Positions 39,119 to 48,074 of a stretch of 64,000 nucleotides of DNA are shown here, one piece after another. Numbering within the stretch: position 1 is the first letter of the stretch; the number at the start of each line of letters is the position of its first letter. Made by a program: the position numbers and the translations under genes. The DNA is from Hyphomicrobiales bacterium. GTDB lineage: Bacteria > Pseudomonadota > Alphaproteobacteria > Rhizobiales > Xanthobacteraceae. The stretch covers positions 1 to 64,000 of the forward strand of contig PLBP01000032.1 in NCBI GenBank assembly GCA_003135415.1. The letters are read 5' to 3'. The notes under the pieces were generated by a model, which was not told the DNA's origin, did not search any database, and saw nothing but the letters and a program-made list of their open reading frames with translations.

Positions 39119-39724
39119 ATGCCCGGCCCCCTCAAGGACGAATTTACGTTGGTGCCGCCGGGACAAATCTCGGCGGTGGTCACGCATCTTGAAATGCGCA
39201 CGCAACTCCCACTCCGGCGCGACCACGTGAAGCAGGGGGAATACGCGCTCCGCCGCCAGCCGGCGCCCGAGCTCGGCTGGTATCGCGAGCTCTACCGCCG
39301 CGTCGGCCAGGATTGGCTGTGGTTCTCCCGCCTCGCGATGGCCGATGCGGCGCTTATCGCCATTACCCACGACGAGGCCGTCGAGGTGCATGCGCTTCGC
39401 CACCGCGGCCGCGACGAAGGGATCCTTGAAATTGATTTCCGCCGCTTCCCCGATGTCGAGATCGCGTTTCTCGGCGTCGTTCCTTCGCTGCTCGGCAAGG
39501 GGGCGGGGCGCTATTTGATGAACCGCGCGCTCGAGATCGCCTGGGGCCGCACGCCGAAGCGGGTGACGATCCATACCTGCACGCTCGATCACCCGCGCGC
39601 GCTCGAATTCTACCGCAAGACCGGCTTCGTGCCCTATTCGCGCTCGGTCGAGATCGCCGACGACCCGCGCCTGCACGGCATCCTGCCGCGCACGGCTGCG
39701 CCGCACGTCCCCATCATCGAATGA
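39119..39724 (+). CDS. GNAT family N-acetyltransferase
   Basis: VEIAFLGVVPSLLGKGAGRYLMNRALEIAW; TLDHPRALEFYRKTGFVPYSR. Confidence 0.9.
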   Translation: MPGPLKDEFTLVPPGQISAVVTHLEMRTQLPLRRDHVKQGEYALRRQPAPELGWYRELYRRVGQDWLWFSRLAMADAALIAITHDEAVEVHALRHRGRDEGILEIDFRRFPDVEIAFLGVVPSLLGKGAGRYLMNRALEIAWGRTPKRVTIHTCTLDHPRALEFYRKTGFVPYSRSVEIADDPRLHGILPRTAAPHVPIIE

Positions 39725-39737
39725 TCGCTGATTAAGT

Positions 39738-40145
39738 TCAGACCCGTACGCGGTGAGCGCCGATATGGTCGAGCTCTGCCTGCTCGATCGCGGCGTCCTC
39801 GGCACGCTCGCGCTGATGGTCGCGCTCTTCCAGGATCTCGACCTTCTTCAACTCCTCGAACGCCTCGGCCAATGCGGCACGGGCGTCTTCGAGTTGAACC
39901 TTGAGGTCGTTGGCCGAGCGGGCGAGGTTGTCGCGGCGCTGGATCGCGGCCTTAGCATAGGTCGGGTAGGCGAAGTGGCCGGGATCGGTGATGCCGGCGC
40001 GTTCTTGCTCGGTCTTGATTTCACGCTCGAGGTCGGCGGTCATCCGCTCGAATTCGGCGATCATCGCCTCGATCTGGGCGACTTGGCGGCGCTTTTCGTC
40101 GACCTGGAAGCGCTTCAGGCGGATCAGGGTTTCACGCGATTTCAT
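39738..40145 (-). CDS. fliJ: flagellar export protein FliJ, apparently full length
   Basis: MKSRETLIRLKRFQVDEKRRQVAQIEAMIAEFERMTADLEREIKTEQERAGITDPGHFAYPTYAKAAIQRRDNL...; coiled coil next to a fliI remnant. Confidence 0.8.
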   Translation of the reverse strand: MKSRETLIRLKRFQVDEKRRQVAQIEAMIAEFERMTADLEREIKTEQERAGITDPGHFAYPTYAKAAIQRRDNLARSANDLKVQLEDARAALAEAFEELKKVEILEERDHQRERAEDAAIEQAELDHIGAHRVRV

Positions 40146-40169
40146 ACCGGCGATACTCCACGCGTCCGG

Positions 40170-40528
40170 TTAGGATTCAGTTGCCCCGGCGCCGACTATC
40201 TGCGCCAGGCGGCTATATCCTTCGCCTAGATTGGTTGCCTCTTCCTTACCTTGGGCAAGAAAAGCCTCCAGGGCCGGAAATAGGCCGATTGCCTCGTCCG
40301 TCTCGGCATTGGTCCCCTGCCGATAGGCCCCGAGCCGGATCAGCTCCTCCATATCCCCGTAGATCGACAACAGCCGCTTGGCGCGGACAACGGCCGGCCA
40401 ATATTGCGGGTCGCAGGCCTTCGGCATGGTGCGGGAGATCGACTTCAAGACATTAATGGCCGGGTAGCGACTCGCCCATAAATCTCGGGTCCGTCGAGTT
40501 CCGCGATCTGTTCAGCCAAGGCTTTCAT
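40170..40528 (-). pseudogene. fliI: flagellar remnant: fliI start (~21 codons) joined out of frame to the fliI C-terminus (~108 codons)
   Basis: Frame 1 MKALAEQIAELDGPEIYGRVA...; frame 2 RYPAINVLKSISRTMPKACDPQYWPAVVRAKRLLSIYGDMEELIRLGAYRQGTNAETDEAIGLFPALEAFLAQGKEEATNLGEGYSRL; 359 nt, not a multiple of three. Confidence 0.88.
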
Positions 40529-40678
40529 CGAATCGCAGGCCCTCAAAAGGCAACGTTTTGTTTACCCGGCTCCTTAATGCTTAAGGAACCTCCCGGGCGC
40601 CGGTCCCTTCGGGCCGGCGTATTCGGGGTGTTGCTTGGCCCGGCTTCTTGAAGTTGCATGTTAACCGGGGTCTTGGGC

Positions 40679-40838
40679 GAATCTGACCGTACGTCAGTAT
40701 CTTACGACGATTCGCGAAGATTCGCTCGTGACCACCTTGCGGACAGGAATTAGGTTCTGTTAACCATTCCTCGGTAGCGTGCGAATCGTGAATTCCGAGC
40801 CGGTAACACGGGCAAGCGGCGCCCGGGCCGGGTGAGTC
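40679..40838. promoter_or_regulatory. ctrA upstream region with five GANTC (CcrM-type) sites and a GTTAACCAT CtrA half-site
   Basis: GAATC 40679, GATTC 40709, GATTC 40719, GAATC 40783, GAGTC 40834; GTTAACCAT at about 40759. Confidence 0.6.
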
Positions 40839-40867
40839 CCCCGAAAAGGGCCTGGAAGGGGATTGGC

Positions 40868-41569
40868 ATGCGAGTGCTTCTGATTGAGGACGATGGCGCG
40901 ACGGCGAAGAGCATCGAATTGATGCTCAAGTCAGAGAGCTTCAACGTCTACGTTACCGATCTCGGCGAAGAGGGTGTCGATCTCGGTAAACTTTACGATT
41001 ACGACATCATTCTTCTCGACCTCAACCTCCCCGACATGTCGGGATACGAGGTGCTGCGGTCGCTCAGGATCGCCAAGATCAAGACCCCGATCCTGATTCT
41101 CTCCGGCCTCGCCGGCATCGAAGACAAGGTAAAGGGTCTCGGCTTCGGCGCCGACGACTATATGACCAAGCCCTTCCACAAGGACGAACTCGTCGCGCGC
41201 ATCCATGCGATCGTGCGGCGCTCGAAGGGCCATGCGCAGTCGGTCATCAACACGGGCGATCTCGTCGTCAATCTCGATACCAAGACGGTCGAAGTGAACG
41301 GCGCGCGCGTGCATCTGACCGGCAAGGAATATCAGATGCTGGAGCTCTTATCGCTCCGCAAAGGCACCACGCTCACCAAGGAGATGTTCCTCAACCATCT
41401 CTATGGCGGCATGGACGAGCCGGAGCTGAAAATCATCGACGTCTTCATCTGCAAGCTGCGCAAGAAACTCGCCAACGCCTCGAACGGCAAGAACTACATC
41501 GAGACCGTCTGGGGGCGCGGCTATGTGCTGCGCGAGCCGATCGAAAGCGAAACGCGCATTTCCGCCTGA
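40868..41569 (+). CDS. ctrA: cell-cycle response regulator CtrA
   Basis: [67 protein letters not shown]...[68 protein letters not shown]. Confidence 0.97.
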   Translation: MRVLLIEDDGATAKSIELMLKSESFNVYVTDLGEEGVDLGKLYDYDIILLDLNLPDMSGYEVLRSLRIAKIKTPILILSGLAGIEDKVKGLGFGADDYMTKPFHKDELVARIHAIVRRSKGHAQSVINTGDLVVNLDTKTVEVNGARVHLTGKEYQMLELLSLRKGTTLTKEMFLNHLYGGMDEPELKIIDVFICKLRKKLANASNGKNYIETVWGRGYVLREPIESETRISA

Positions 41570-41599
41570 CGTCCTCCACCCAACGATCCTAAAAAGACG

Positions 41600-41629
41600 A
41601 AACCCCGCCGCGAGGCGGGGTTTTGTTTT
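41600..41629. terminator. Rho-independent terminator downstream of ctrA (may serve both convergent genes)
   Basis: AAACCCCGCCGCGAGGCGGGGTTTTGTTTT. Confidence 0.88.
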
Positions 41630-41652
41630 GGGCGCCGCGGAGCCGCTCGATG

Positions 41653-42504
41653 TCAGCGTGCGGTGGCGGCGAGCTTCGGCTTCTGCGGCTGTGGCTCCGC
41701 CCGTATATAAAGTCCGCGTTTTTCGGCGAGCGGCACGAAAATGTTGGTAAGGCCGACCACCGTTTCAGCCGCTCCCATCAGCAGAAACCCGTCCGGCGCG
41801 AGCTGGCGGTAAATCCGCTCAAGCACGCCGGTCTTTGTCGCCTGGTCGAAATAGATCAGTACGTTGCGGCAAAACACGACGTCGAAGGTTCCGAGCGCTG
41901 CAAAATCCGCGAGCAGATTGAGCTGGCGGAATTGGACCATCTTGCGGATCGCTTCCGAAAGCCGCCATTGCTCGCCGACCTGCTCGAAATGCTGCATCAG
42001 CATCTGAATCGGCAGGCCGCGTTGCACCTCGAACTGGCTGTAAATGCCGGCACGCGCCTTCTCCAGCACGTCGTGCGAAATGTCGGTCGCGAGAATTTCA
42101 ATCCGCCAGCCGGAAAATTTCTCCTGCACGCTCTTTAGCATCATGGCGAGCGAGTAGGGTTCCTGGCCGGTCGAGGCGGCCGCGCACCAGATGCGGAAGC
42201 GTTTCGTATGTGCGCGCGCGCTCAACAGCGCGGGAAGCACGGTGTCGCGGAAACGGTCGAACGGAATCTTGTCGCGGAAGAAGAACGATTCGTTGATCGT
42301 CATCGCCTCGGTGATTTCCGCCTTGAGCGGCTCCGAATCCGGCTCCCGCAAGCGCCGGACGAGATCGGTGATCGAAGCGCAGCTAGCGCGGCGCGCCACC
42401 GGCATCAGGCGGCTTTCGATCAAATACTGCTTTTCCGGCGCCAGCACCAAGCCGGAGCGCTCGCGCAGGAGCTTGCGCAAATATTCGTAATCGAGCGGCG
42501 TCAC
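41653..42504 (-). CDS. cheR: chemotaxis protein methyltransferase CheR
   Basis: TPLDYEYLRKLLRERSGLVL; RIWCAAASTGQEPYSLAMML; FDVVFCRNVLIYFD; GTG start overlapping the cheB stop. Confidence 0.93.
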   Translation of the reverse strand: MTPLDYEYLRKLLRERSGLVLAPEKQYLIESRLMPVARRASCASITDLVRRLREPDSEPLKAEITEAMTINESFFFRDKIPFDRFRDTVLPALLSARAHTKRFRIWCAAASTGQEPYSLAMMLKSVQEKFSGWRIEILATDISHDVLEKARAGIYSQFEVQRGLPIQMLMQHFEQVGEQWRLSEAIRKMVQFRQLNLLADFAALGTFDVVFCRNVLIYFDQATKTGVLERIYRQLAPDGFLLMGAAETVVGLTNIFVPLAEKRGLYIRAEPQPQKPKLAATAR

Positions 42505-43628
42505 GAGCGATCCCCGTTGACCAGGCGCACGACCCTGGACGCGATCTCCTCGAGCGGAAGCACCGCGGAGCATTGTCCGCTATGCGCGGCCGAACCCGGC
42601 ATGCCCCACACCACACTCGACGCTTCGTCCTGCGCGATGACGCTGCCGCCGCCCGCGGCGATGTCGCGCGCGCCCTCGGTGCCGTCCGTGCCCATGCCCG
42701 TGAGCACGACCGCGAGCAGCGCCGGGCCGAACGCCGTCGCCGCCGAGTGAAACAGCGGATCGACCGCGGGCTTGCAAAAATGCACGGGCGCATCGTCGCC
42801 GATCACGATCGCGGTTGATTCCGCCTGCCGCTCGAGCCGCATGTGCTTGCCGCCCGGCGCCACGTAAAGCGTCCCGGGTTTGATCGTCTCGCCGTGTACG
42901 CCCTCATGCGCGGGCCGATTGGCGGCGCGAGCGAGGTGTTCGGCGAGGATGGCGGTGAAGGTCGGCGGCATGTGCTGCGTGATCACGATCGGCAAGCGAG
43001 CAAGCACGGGCGATAGCCCGCGAATCAGCACTTGCAGCGCTTGCGGACCGCCGGTGGAACTGCCAATCGCGAGCACGCGGGGAGGAACGGGGGAAAAGGG
43101 CCGCAGCGAAATCGCTTGCGCCCGTGGATCAATCGCCTCGCCGCGGAGCCCTTTCGAATGCAACGGTGCGGAGCGCGCGCGGCGGCCGAGATGCTTGATC
43201 TTCTCGACGATCTCGTGGCGGAACGAGAGCGTGAACATGATTTCCCGGCTCGTCTCGGGCTTGGTCACGTAATCGATGGCGCCCAATGAGAGCGCCTTCA
43301 AGCTCACCTCGGCGTTACGGCGGGTGAGCGTCGAGGCCATGATCACGACGAGATCGGACTTGCGCGCCAACAGAAGCGGGAGCGCGGAAAGTCCGTCGAG
43401 CTCGGGCATGTCGATGTCGAGCACGACGATGTCGGGCTTGAGTTTCAGCACGTTATCGACGGCCTCGCGGCCGTTGCGGAACGTACCGACGACCTCGATG
43501 CCGGATTCTTCCGAAAGCCATCGCGACATCAGGCCGCGCACGACCACCGCATCGTCAACGATCATGACGCGAATGGCGTGCCCCGCTGTACTTTTGGGGG
43601 CGATCTGCGGCAAGGACATGATGCTCAA
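42501..43628 (-). CDS. cheB: chemotaxis protein-glutamate methylesterase CheB
   Basis: Receiver domain (DIVVLDIDMPELDGLSALPLLLA) plus methylesterase (AIGSSTGGPQALQVLIRGL, ITQHMPPTFTAILAEHLAR, LTGMGTDG). Confidence 0.95.
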   Translation of the reverse strand: MSIMSLPQIAPKSTAGHAIRVMIVDDAVVVRGLMSRWLSEESGIEVVGTFRNGREAVDNVLKLKPDIVVLDIDMPELDGLSALPLLLARKSDLVVIMASTLTRRNAEVSLKALSLGAIDYVTKPETSREIMFTLSFRHEIVEKIKHLGRRARSAPLHSKGLRGEAIDPRAQAISLRPFSPVPPRVLAIGSSTGGPQALQVLIRGLSPVLARLPIVITQHMPPTFTAILAEHLARAANRPAHEGVHGETIKPGTLYVAPGGKHMRLERQAESTAIVIGDDAPVHFCKPAVDPLFHSAATAFGPALLAVVLTGMGTDGTEGARDIAAGGGSVIAQDEASSVVWGMPGSAAHSGQCSAVLPLEEIASRVVRLVNGDRS

Positions 43629-43694
43629 CCGGAACTCAACTCACCGAACAAGAGACGTGGAACGAGCCTTCCGCCGAAAGGCGGAAGGGTGTCT

Positions 43695-44060
43695 TCAGAT
43701 CAGGCCGACTTCCTGGAACTTCGCTTCGACGATTTCCTTGTCGAACGGCTTCATGATGTATTCGTCGGCGCCGGCATGCATCGCACGCGCGATATGCGCG
43801 AGGTCGTTTTCGGTGGTGCAGAAGACGACCTTCGGCTTGTCGCCGTGCGGCATGGCGCGGAGCGCGCGGAGGAATTCGTAGCCGTCCATCACCGGCATGT
43901 TCCAATCCAGGAGAATCGCCTCGGGCATCTCCTTGGTGCACGATTCGAGCGCCTGACGGCCGTCGGCCGCTTCTACGATGGCAAAGCCGAATCCTTCGAG
44001 GATTCGCCGAGCCACCTTTCGAATTACGCTCGAATCGTCGATTACAAGACAACGTTTCAT
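43695..44060 (-). CDS. cheY: chemotaxis response regulator CheY
   Basis: CLVIDDSSVIRKVARRIL; ILLDWNMPVMDGYEFLRALR; IMKPFDKE. Confidence 0.92.
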   Translation of the reverse strand: MKRCLVIDDSSVIRKVARRILEGFGFAIVEAADGRQALESCTKEMPEAILLDWNMPVMDGYEFLRALRAMPHGDKPKVVFCTTENDLAHIARAMHAGADEYIMKPFDKEIVEAKFQEVGLI

Positions 44061-44075
44061 TGTCGGGGTCTCCTT

Positions 44076-44528
44076 TTACGCAGCAAGCTCTGGGGTTTTC
44101 AGTTCGAGTACGCGTTCGACGTCGAGGACGACCATCAAGCGGTCGTCGAGCTGGACGACGCCTTCGGCCACGCGCGACCAGCGCGGGTCGAGATTCACCG
44201 GATTGGGGTCGCGGTTCGCGGCCGGAATTTTTAGCACCTCGCCGACGCTGTCGATGAGGAGGCCGTAGGATTCGCCGCGGTGCTCGATGCCGACCGCCAT
44301 GTTGCCCCTGCCCTCTTCGCGGGCCGGAAGATCGAGGCGACGGCGCATGTCGATCGTCGTCACCACGCGCCCGCGCAAGTTCAGAATGCCGGCGATCTCG
44401 GGCGGCGCCAACGGCACGCGTGTCAAGCGATCGACCATGAATACGTCGTGCACGCGCGAAATCGGCAGGCCGAACAATTGATCGGCGATCAATACGGTCA
44501 CGAATTCGATTTCAGGGGCGGTTTGCAT
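44076..44528 (-). CDS. cheW: chemotaxis coupling protein CheW
   Basis: FGLPISRVHDVFMVDRLTRVPLAPPEIAGILNLRGRVVTTIDMRRRL. Confidence 0.94.
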   Translation of the reverse strand: MQTAPEIEFVTVLIADQLFGLPISRVHDVFMVDRLTRVPLAPPEIAGILNLRGRVVTTIDMRRRLDLPAREEGRGNMAVGIEHRGESYGLLIDSVGEVLKIPAANRDPNPVNLDPRWSRVAEGVVQLDDRLMVVLDVERVLELKTPELAA

Positions 44529-47164
44529 CAGGCGGCCTTGCTGATTTCGAACGGCGCATCCTTGAGCGCGGCGATCAGTCCCTGGCGGTCGAACTTGGCG
44601 ACGAAGGCGCGGAAGCCCGCTCGGAGACCGCGCTCGAGCATCGCGGGCGAGGAGTGGGACGTGAGCGCGATGATCGGCACATGGCTCATGCGCGGGTCCG
44701 CGCGCAGCGCCTCGGCAAGCTCGAAACCGCCGATCTCCGGCATCTCGATGTCGCTCACGATCACGTCGAAGCCGTCCGCCGTCTCGGCCAGCGCAAGCGC
44801 TTCCTGGCCGTCCGCGGCCGTGGTCACGTCGTAGCCCGCCGCCTTCAGCACCGGCGTCAGCATATTGCGGAAGAAGGCCGAGTCGTCGACGAAGAGGAGA
44901 CGGCGCTTGCGCGCATCCGCGTTCATTTCCTTGCGCTGGAACCAGTCTTCGTGGGCAAGCGGGAGAAAATGGGCGACGTCGATGATTTCGGTCGCCTGTC
45001 CCCTGACGATGGCCGAGCCAAGAATTCCCGGCGTGGCGCTTCCGACCTCGATATTGAGGCGGTCCTCAACGATGTCCACGATCTCGTCGACGACGATGCC
45101 CATGGAGCGGCCGGCGTCGATGAAGACGAGAAGCGGCTGCATGCCTTCGGTCCTGATCCGCATGCCGTCATTGACCGGCACCAGCGGCATCAGCGTGTCG
45201 CGGTATTGGATCAGCGGGCGGCCGCTCGACCGCTGAATCTCTTTGGCGTCGATTTCCTCGAGCCGGGTAATCAGCGAGAGCGGAACGGCCTTCGGCTCGC
45301 CATCCCCCGCCCGGAAGACCAGAAGCGAAATCGGGCGATCGGTTTCCTCGACGCGCGCGTTGCTCTTGTGTTCTTGCTCCGCGATTTCGGAGCTGTCGAG
45401 CCGGCCGCCGAGCGCGCCCGCGATCCCGTTCGGATCGAGAATCAAGATTACGGCGCCGTCTCCGAGAATCGTATTGCCCGAGAACATCGCAATGTCGCGC
45501 AGCTTCGAAGCCATCGGCTTCACCACGATTTCCTCGGTATGGAACACGCCGTCGACGACGACGCCCATGGTGCGGTTTCCGGTCTGCATCACCACGATGA
45601 AAGCGCCGTCCTCGGCTCCCCCGCCGGCAAGCCGCAACAGCGAACCGAGATGCACGAGCGGTAACAGCTTGTTGCGAAGCCGCAGCACCGGCGCGTCCTT
45701 CACGCGCTCGATGCGGTGCTCCGAATTCGCGCGCACGCGCACAAGCTCCAGGACCGAGACCTGCGGGATCGCGAAGCGCTCTTTCGCCGCTTCCACGATC
45801 AAGGCCGGCACGATCGCAAGCGTGAGCGGAATCTTGATCGTGAAAGTGGTGCCGCGACCTTGCACGGATTTCAGTCCGACGCTGCCGCCGATCTGATCGA
45901 TATTGGTCTTCACCACGTCCATGCCGACCCCGCGGCCGGAGACGTTCGTCACCGTCGTCGCGGTCGAGAAGCCCGGCGCGAAAATGAATTTCTGAATTTG
46001 CGCTTCCGTGAGCTTGTCGTTCGCCGAGATCAATCCCATGCGGATCGCCTTGGCGCGGATGCGTTCGATATTGAGGCCGCGGCCGTCGTCGGCGATTGCG
46101 ATAATGATGTAGCCGCCTTCGTGACGGGCCGAAAGCCTGAGCGTTCCTTTTTCCCGCTTGCCGGCGGCCCGGCGTTCGTCGGGCATCTCGATGCCGTGAT
46201 CCGCGGAATTGCGCACCATGTGCGTGAGCGGATCCTTGATCACTTCGAGCACTTGGCGGTCGAGCTCGGTCTCGGCGCCGTGCATTTCGAGTTCGATCTC
46301 CTTGCCGAGTTCGTTGGCGAGATCGCGCACGATGCGCGGCAGCTTCGACCAGGCATTGCCGATCGGCTGCATGCGGGTCTTGATCACGCCTTCCTGCAAT
46401 TCGGCGGTGACGTTGGAAAGGCGCTGCAGCGGCGCCTTGAATTCGCTTTCCTGGCTGCGGCGCACGATTTCCAACAGCTGGTTGCGTGTCAGCACCAGCT
46501 CCGAGACCATCGTCATCAGGCGCTCGAGCGTCTCGACCTGCACGCGCAGCGTCTGCGCCTTCGACGTCGCTTCGCGCTGTTCTTCTTCGCGCCGTATCGC
46601 CGCGCGCCGGTCGGCGTCCGAGCGGCGCTCGCCCTCGGCCTCAAGAGGCTGCATGAACGTGTCCGCATCCGGACCCGGCGTCTCGCGAAACGCGCGTTCA
46701 AGGTCGTCGAGCGAAACCTCGCCCGGACGCAGCGGCCGCTCCAGAACCTGATGCACCAGCGTACCGACGCTTTGGGTTTGCTCGACCGGCGCGATCGCGG
46801 AGAGGCGCACGAGCTCCTTGATGAGATCTTCGTCGCCGCCTTCGGGCTCGGCCTGATTGGTTTCGAGTGCGGCGAGAATTTCCTTGATCCGGTCGATACT
46901 CGCGAGCACCACCGTCACGGCTTCGCTGGTGACCGGCAGGCCGTCGCGGAAACGGCCCATGAGGGTTTCAGCCGCGTGCGCGAGCGCTTCCAGCCGCGGC
47001 AGGTCGAGGAAGCCACAGGTGCCTTTGATCGTGTGGACGAGCCGGAAGACGTTCCCGAGAATTTCGGCGTTGTTCGGCTCTTGCTCGAAGCGCACCAATT
47101 CGACATCGACGACATCGAGGCTCTCGCTCGTCTCGGTGAGGAACTCGCGCAAAAGATCGTCCAT
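44528..47164 (-). CDS. cheA: hybrid chemotaxis histidine kinase CheA (Hpt, dimer/ATPase, two CheW-like domains, receiver)
   Basis: VHTIKGTCGFLDLPRLEALAHAAETL; LEVIKDPLTHMVRNSADHGIE; two CheW-like regions; C-terminal LLFVDDSAFFRNML...VIVSDIEMPEIGGFELAEALR. Confidence 0.95.
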   Translation of the reverse strand: MDDLLREFLTETSESLDVVDVELVRFEQEPNNAEILGNVFRLVHTIKGTCGFLDLPRLEALAHAAETLMGRFRDGLPVTSEAVTVVLASIDRIKEILAALETNQAEPEGGDEDLIKELVRLSAIAPVEQTQSVGTLVHQVLERPLRPGEVSLDDLERAFRETPGPDADTFMQPLEAEGERRSDADRRAAIRREEEQREATSKAQTLRVQVETLERLMTMVSELVLTRNQLLEIVRRSQESEFKAPLQRLSNVTAELQEGVIKTRMQPIGNAWSKLPRIVRDLANELGKEIELEMHGAETELDRQVLEVIKDPLTHMVRNSADHGIEMPDERRAAGKREKGTLRLSARHEGGYIIIAIADDGRGLNIERIRAKAIRMGLISANDKLTEAQIQKFIFAPGFSTATTVTNVSGRGVGMDVVKTNIDQIGGSVGLKSVQGRGTTFTIKIPLTLAIVPALIVEAAKERFAIPQVSVLELVRVRANSEHRIERVKDAPVLRLRNKLLPLVHLGSLLRLAGGGAEDGAFIVVMQTGNRTMGVVVDGVFHTEEIVVKPMASKLRDIAMFSGNTILGDGAVILILDPNGIAGALGGRLDSSEIAEQEHKSNARVEETDRPISLLVFRAGDGEPKAVPLSLITRLEEIDAKEIQRSSGRPLIQYRDTLMPLVPVNDGMRIRTEGMQPLLVFIDAGRSMGIVVDEIVDIVEDRLNIEVGSATPGILGSAIVRGQATEIIDVAHFLPLAHEDWFQRKEMNADARKRRLLFVDDSAFFRNMLTPVLKAAGYDVTTAADGQEALALAETADGFDVIVSDIEMPEIGGFELAEALRADPRMSHVPIIALTSHSSPAMLERGLRAGFRAFVAKFDRQGLIAALKDAPFEISKAA

Positions 47165-47319
47165 GGTGGGCCCGCTGGATGCGAATACGTAGGCGCAAAG
47201 GCGACGCCGGCCCCTTCCGGAAGCCGCGTCCTGTCGGGGCGGACTTTCGGCCCTGAGCGGTTAAATTTGCTTGAAAATGCAGGAATGCCCCCACCCGGAT
47301 ACCTCTCCCAGCAGGGATC

Positions 47320-47958
47320 TCAGAGCGTCGCGGTGAGGACGATTCCTTGCCCTTCGGCGGCTATCGACACCTTGAGAGCGGCGGCGCGGGCCAACAGCCC
47401 CGCGTAATAGGGCTGGATGACGTGAGCATCGAGGGTTTCCGCCGGTGTACCCGCCAGGAGCGCTTCGGCCTTGGGCGGAATGCGGGCATTGGTGCCCTCG
47501 GCCCGCAGGCGAAATCCCATGGCTTCTCCCTCCCCAACCGGATCGACGGTGAGCATGCCGCCGCGCGGAATGGCGGACGAGGCGATCATCAGGAGGTTGA
47601 GCAGGAGCTTCACCCGGTTCTTCGGCAAGAGGACCCGCGGCAGGTTCCAGACGAGTTTCAGACGATCGTCCTCGAGAAAGCCCTTGGCGACTTCGGCGGC
47701 GTCGCCGAGATCGATTTGCGCGCCGGCCGAGCCTGCAGCACCAAAGGCAAGGCGGGCGAATTGCAGCCGCGCGGAGGCCTGGATCGCACTCTTGCGAATG
47801 AGGTCGAGCGCAACCTCCTTCATTTTCTCGTCCTTCTCGTCGGCGAGCACTTCGAGGCCATTGACGATGGCTCCGACCGGGCTGATCACGTCATGACAAA
47901 TGCGCGAGCAGACGAGTGCGACGAGATCGAGGGCTTCTAGCGTGACGGGCTGGCTCAT
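47320..47958 (-). CDS. chpT: histidine phosphotransferase ChpT
   Basis: LDLVALVCSRICHDVISPVGAIVNGLEVLADE H-box and degenerate ATPase domain. Confidence 0.9.
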   Translation of the reverse strand: MSQPVTLEALDLVALVCSRICHDVISPVGAIVNGLEVLADEKDEKMKEVALDLIRKSAIQASARLQFARLAFGAAGSAGAQIDLGDAAEVAKGFLEDDRLKLVWNLPRVLLPKNRVKLLLNLLMIASSAIPRGGMLTVDPVGEGEAMGFRLRAEGTNARIPPKAEALLAGTPAETLDAHVIQPYYAGLLARAAALKVSIAAEGQGIVLTATL

Positions 47959-48074
47959 GCGCGGACGAGACTCGCGAAAAAAGCGAATCGCTTTGGGGAC
48001 GAAAGAGCGGCTGTGTGATACACCGCCGCCGCACACCATGCCAGCGCGGATCAGGACATGACCGGGGACAACAA

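Noticed and set aside
45716-47407. 563-aa ORF antisense to cheA
   Set aside because: His/Arg/Asp-rich antisense shadow ORF typical of high-GC coding DNA; no domain motifs, while the cheA frame is clearly functional.
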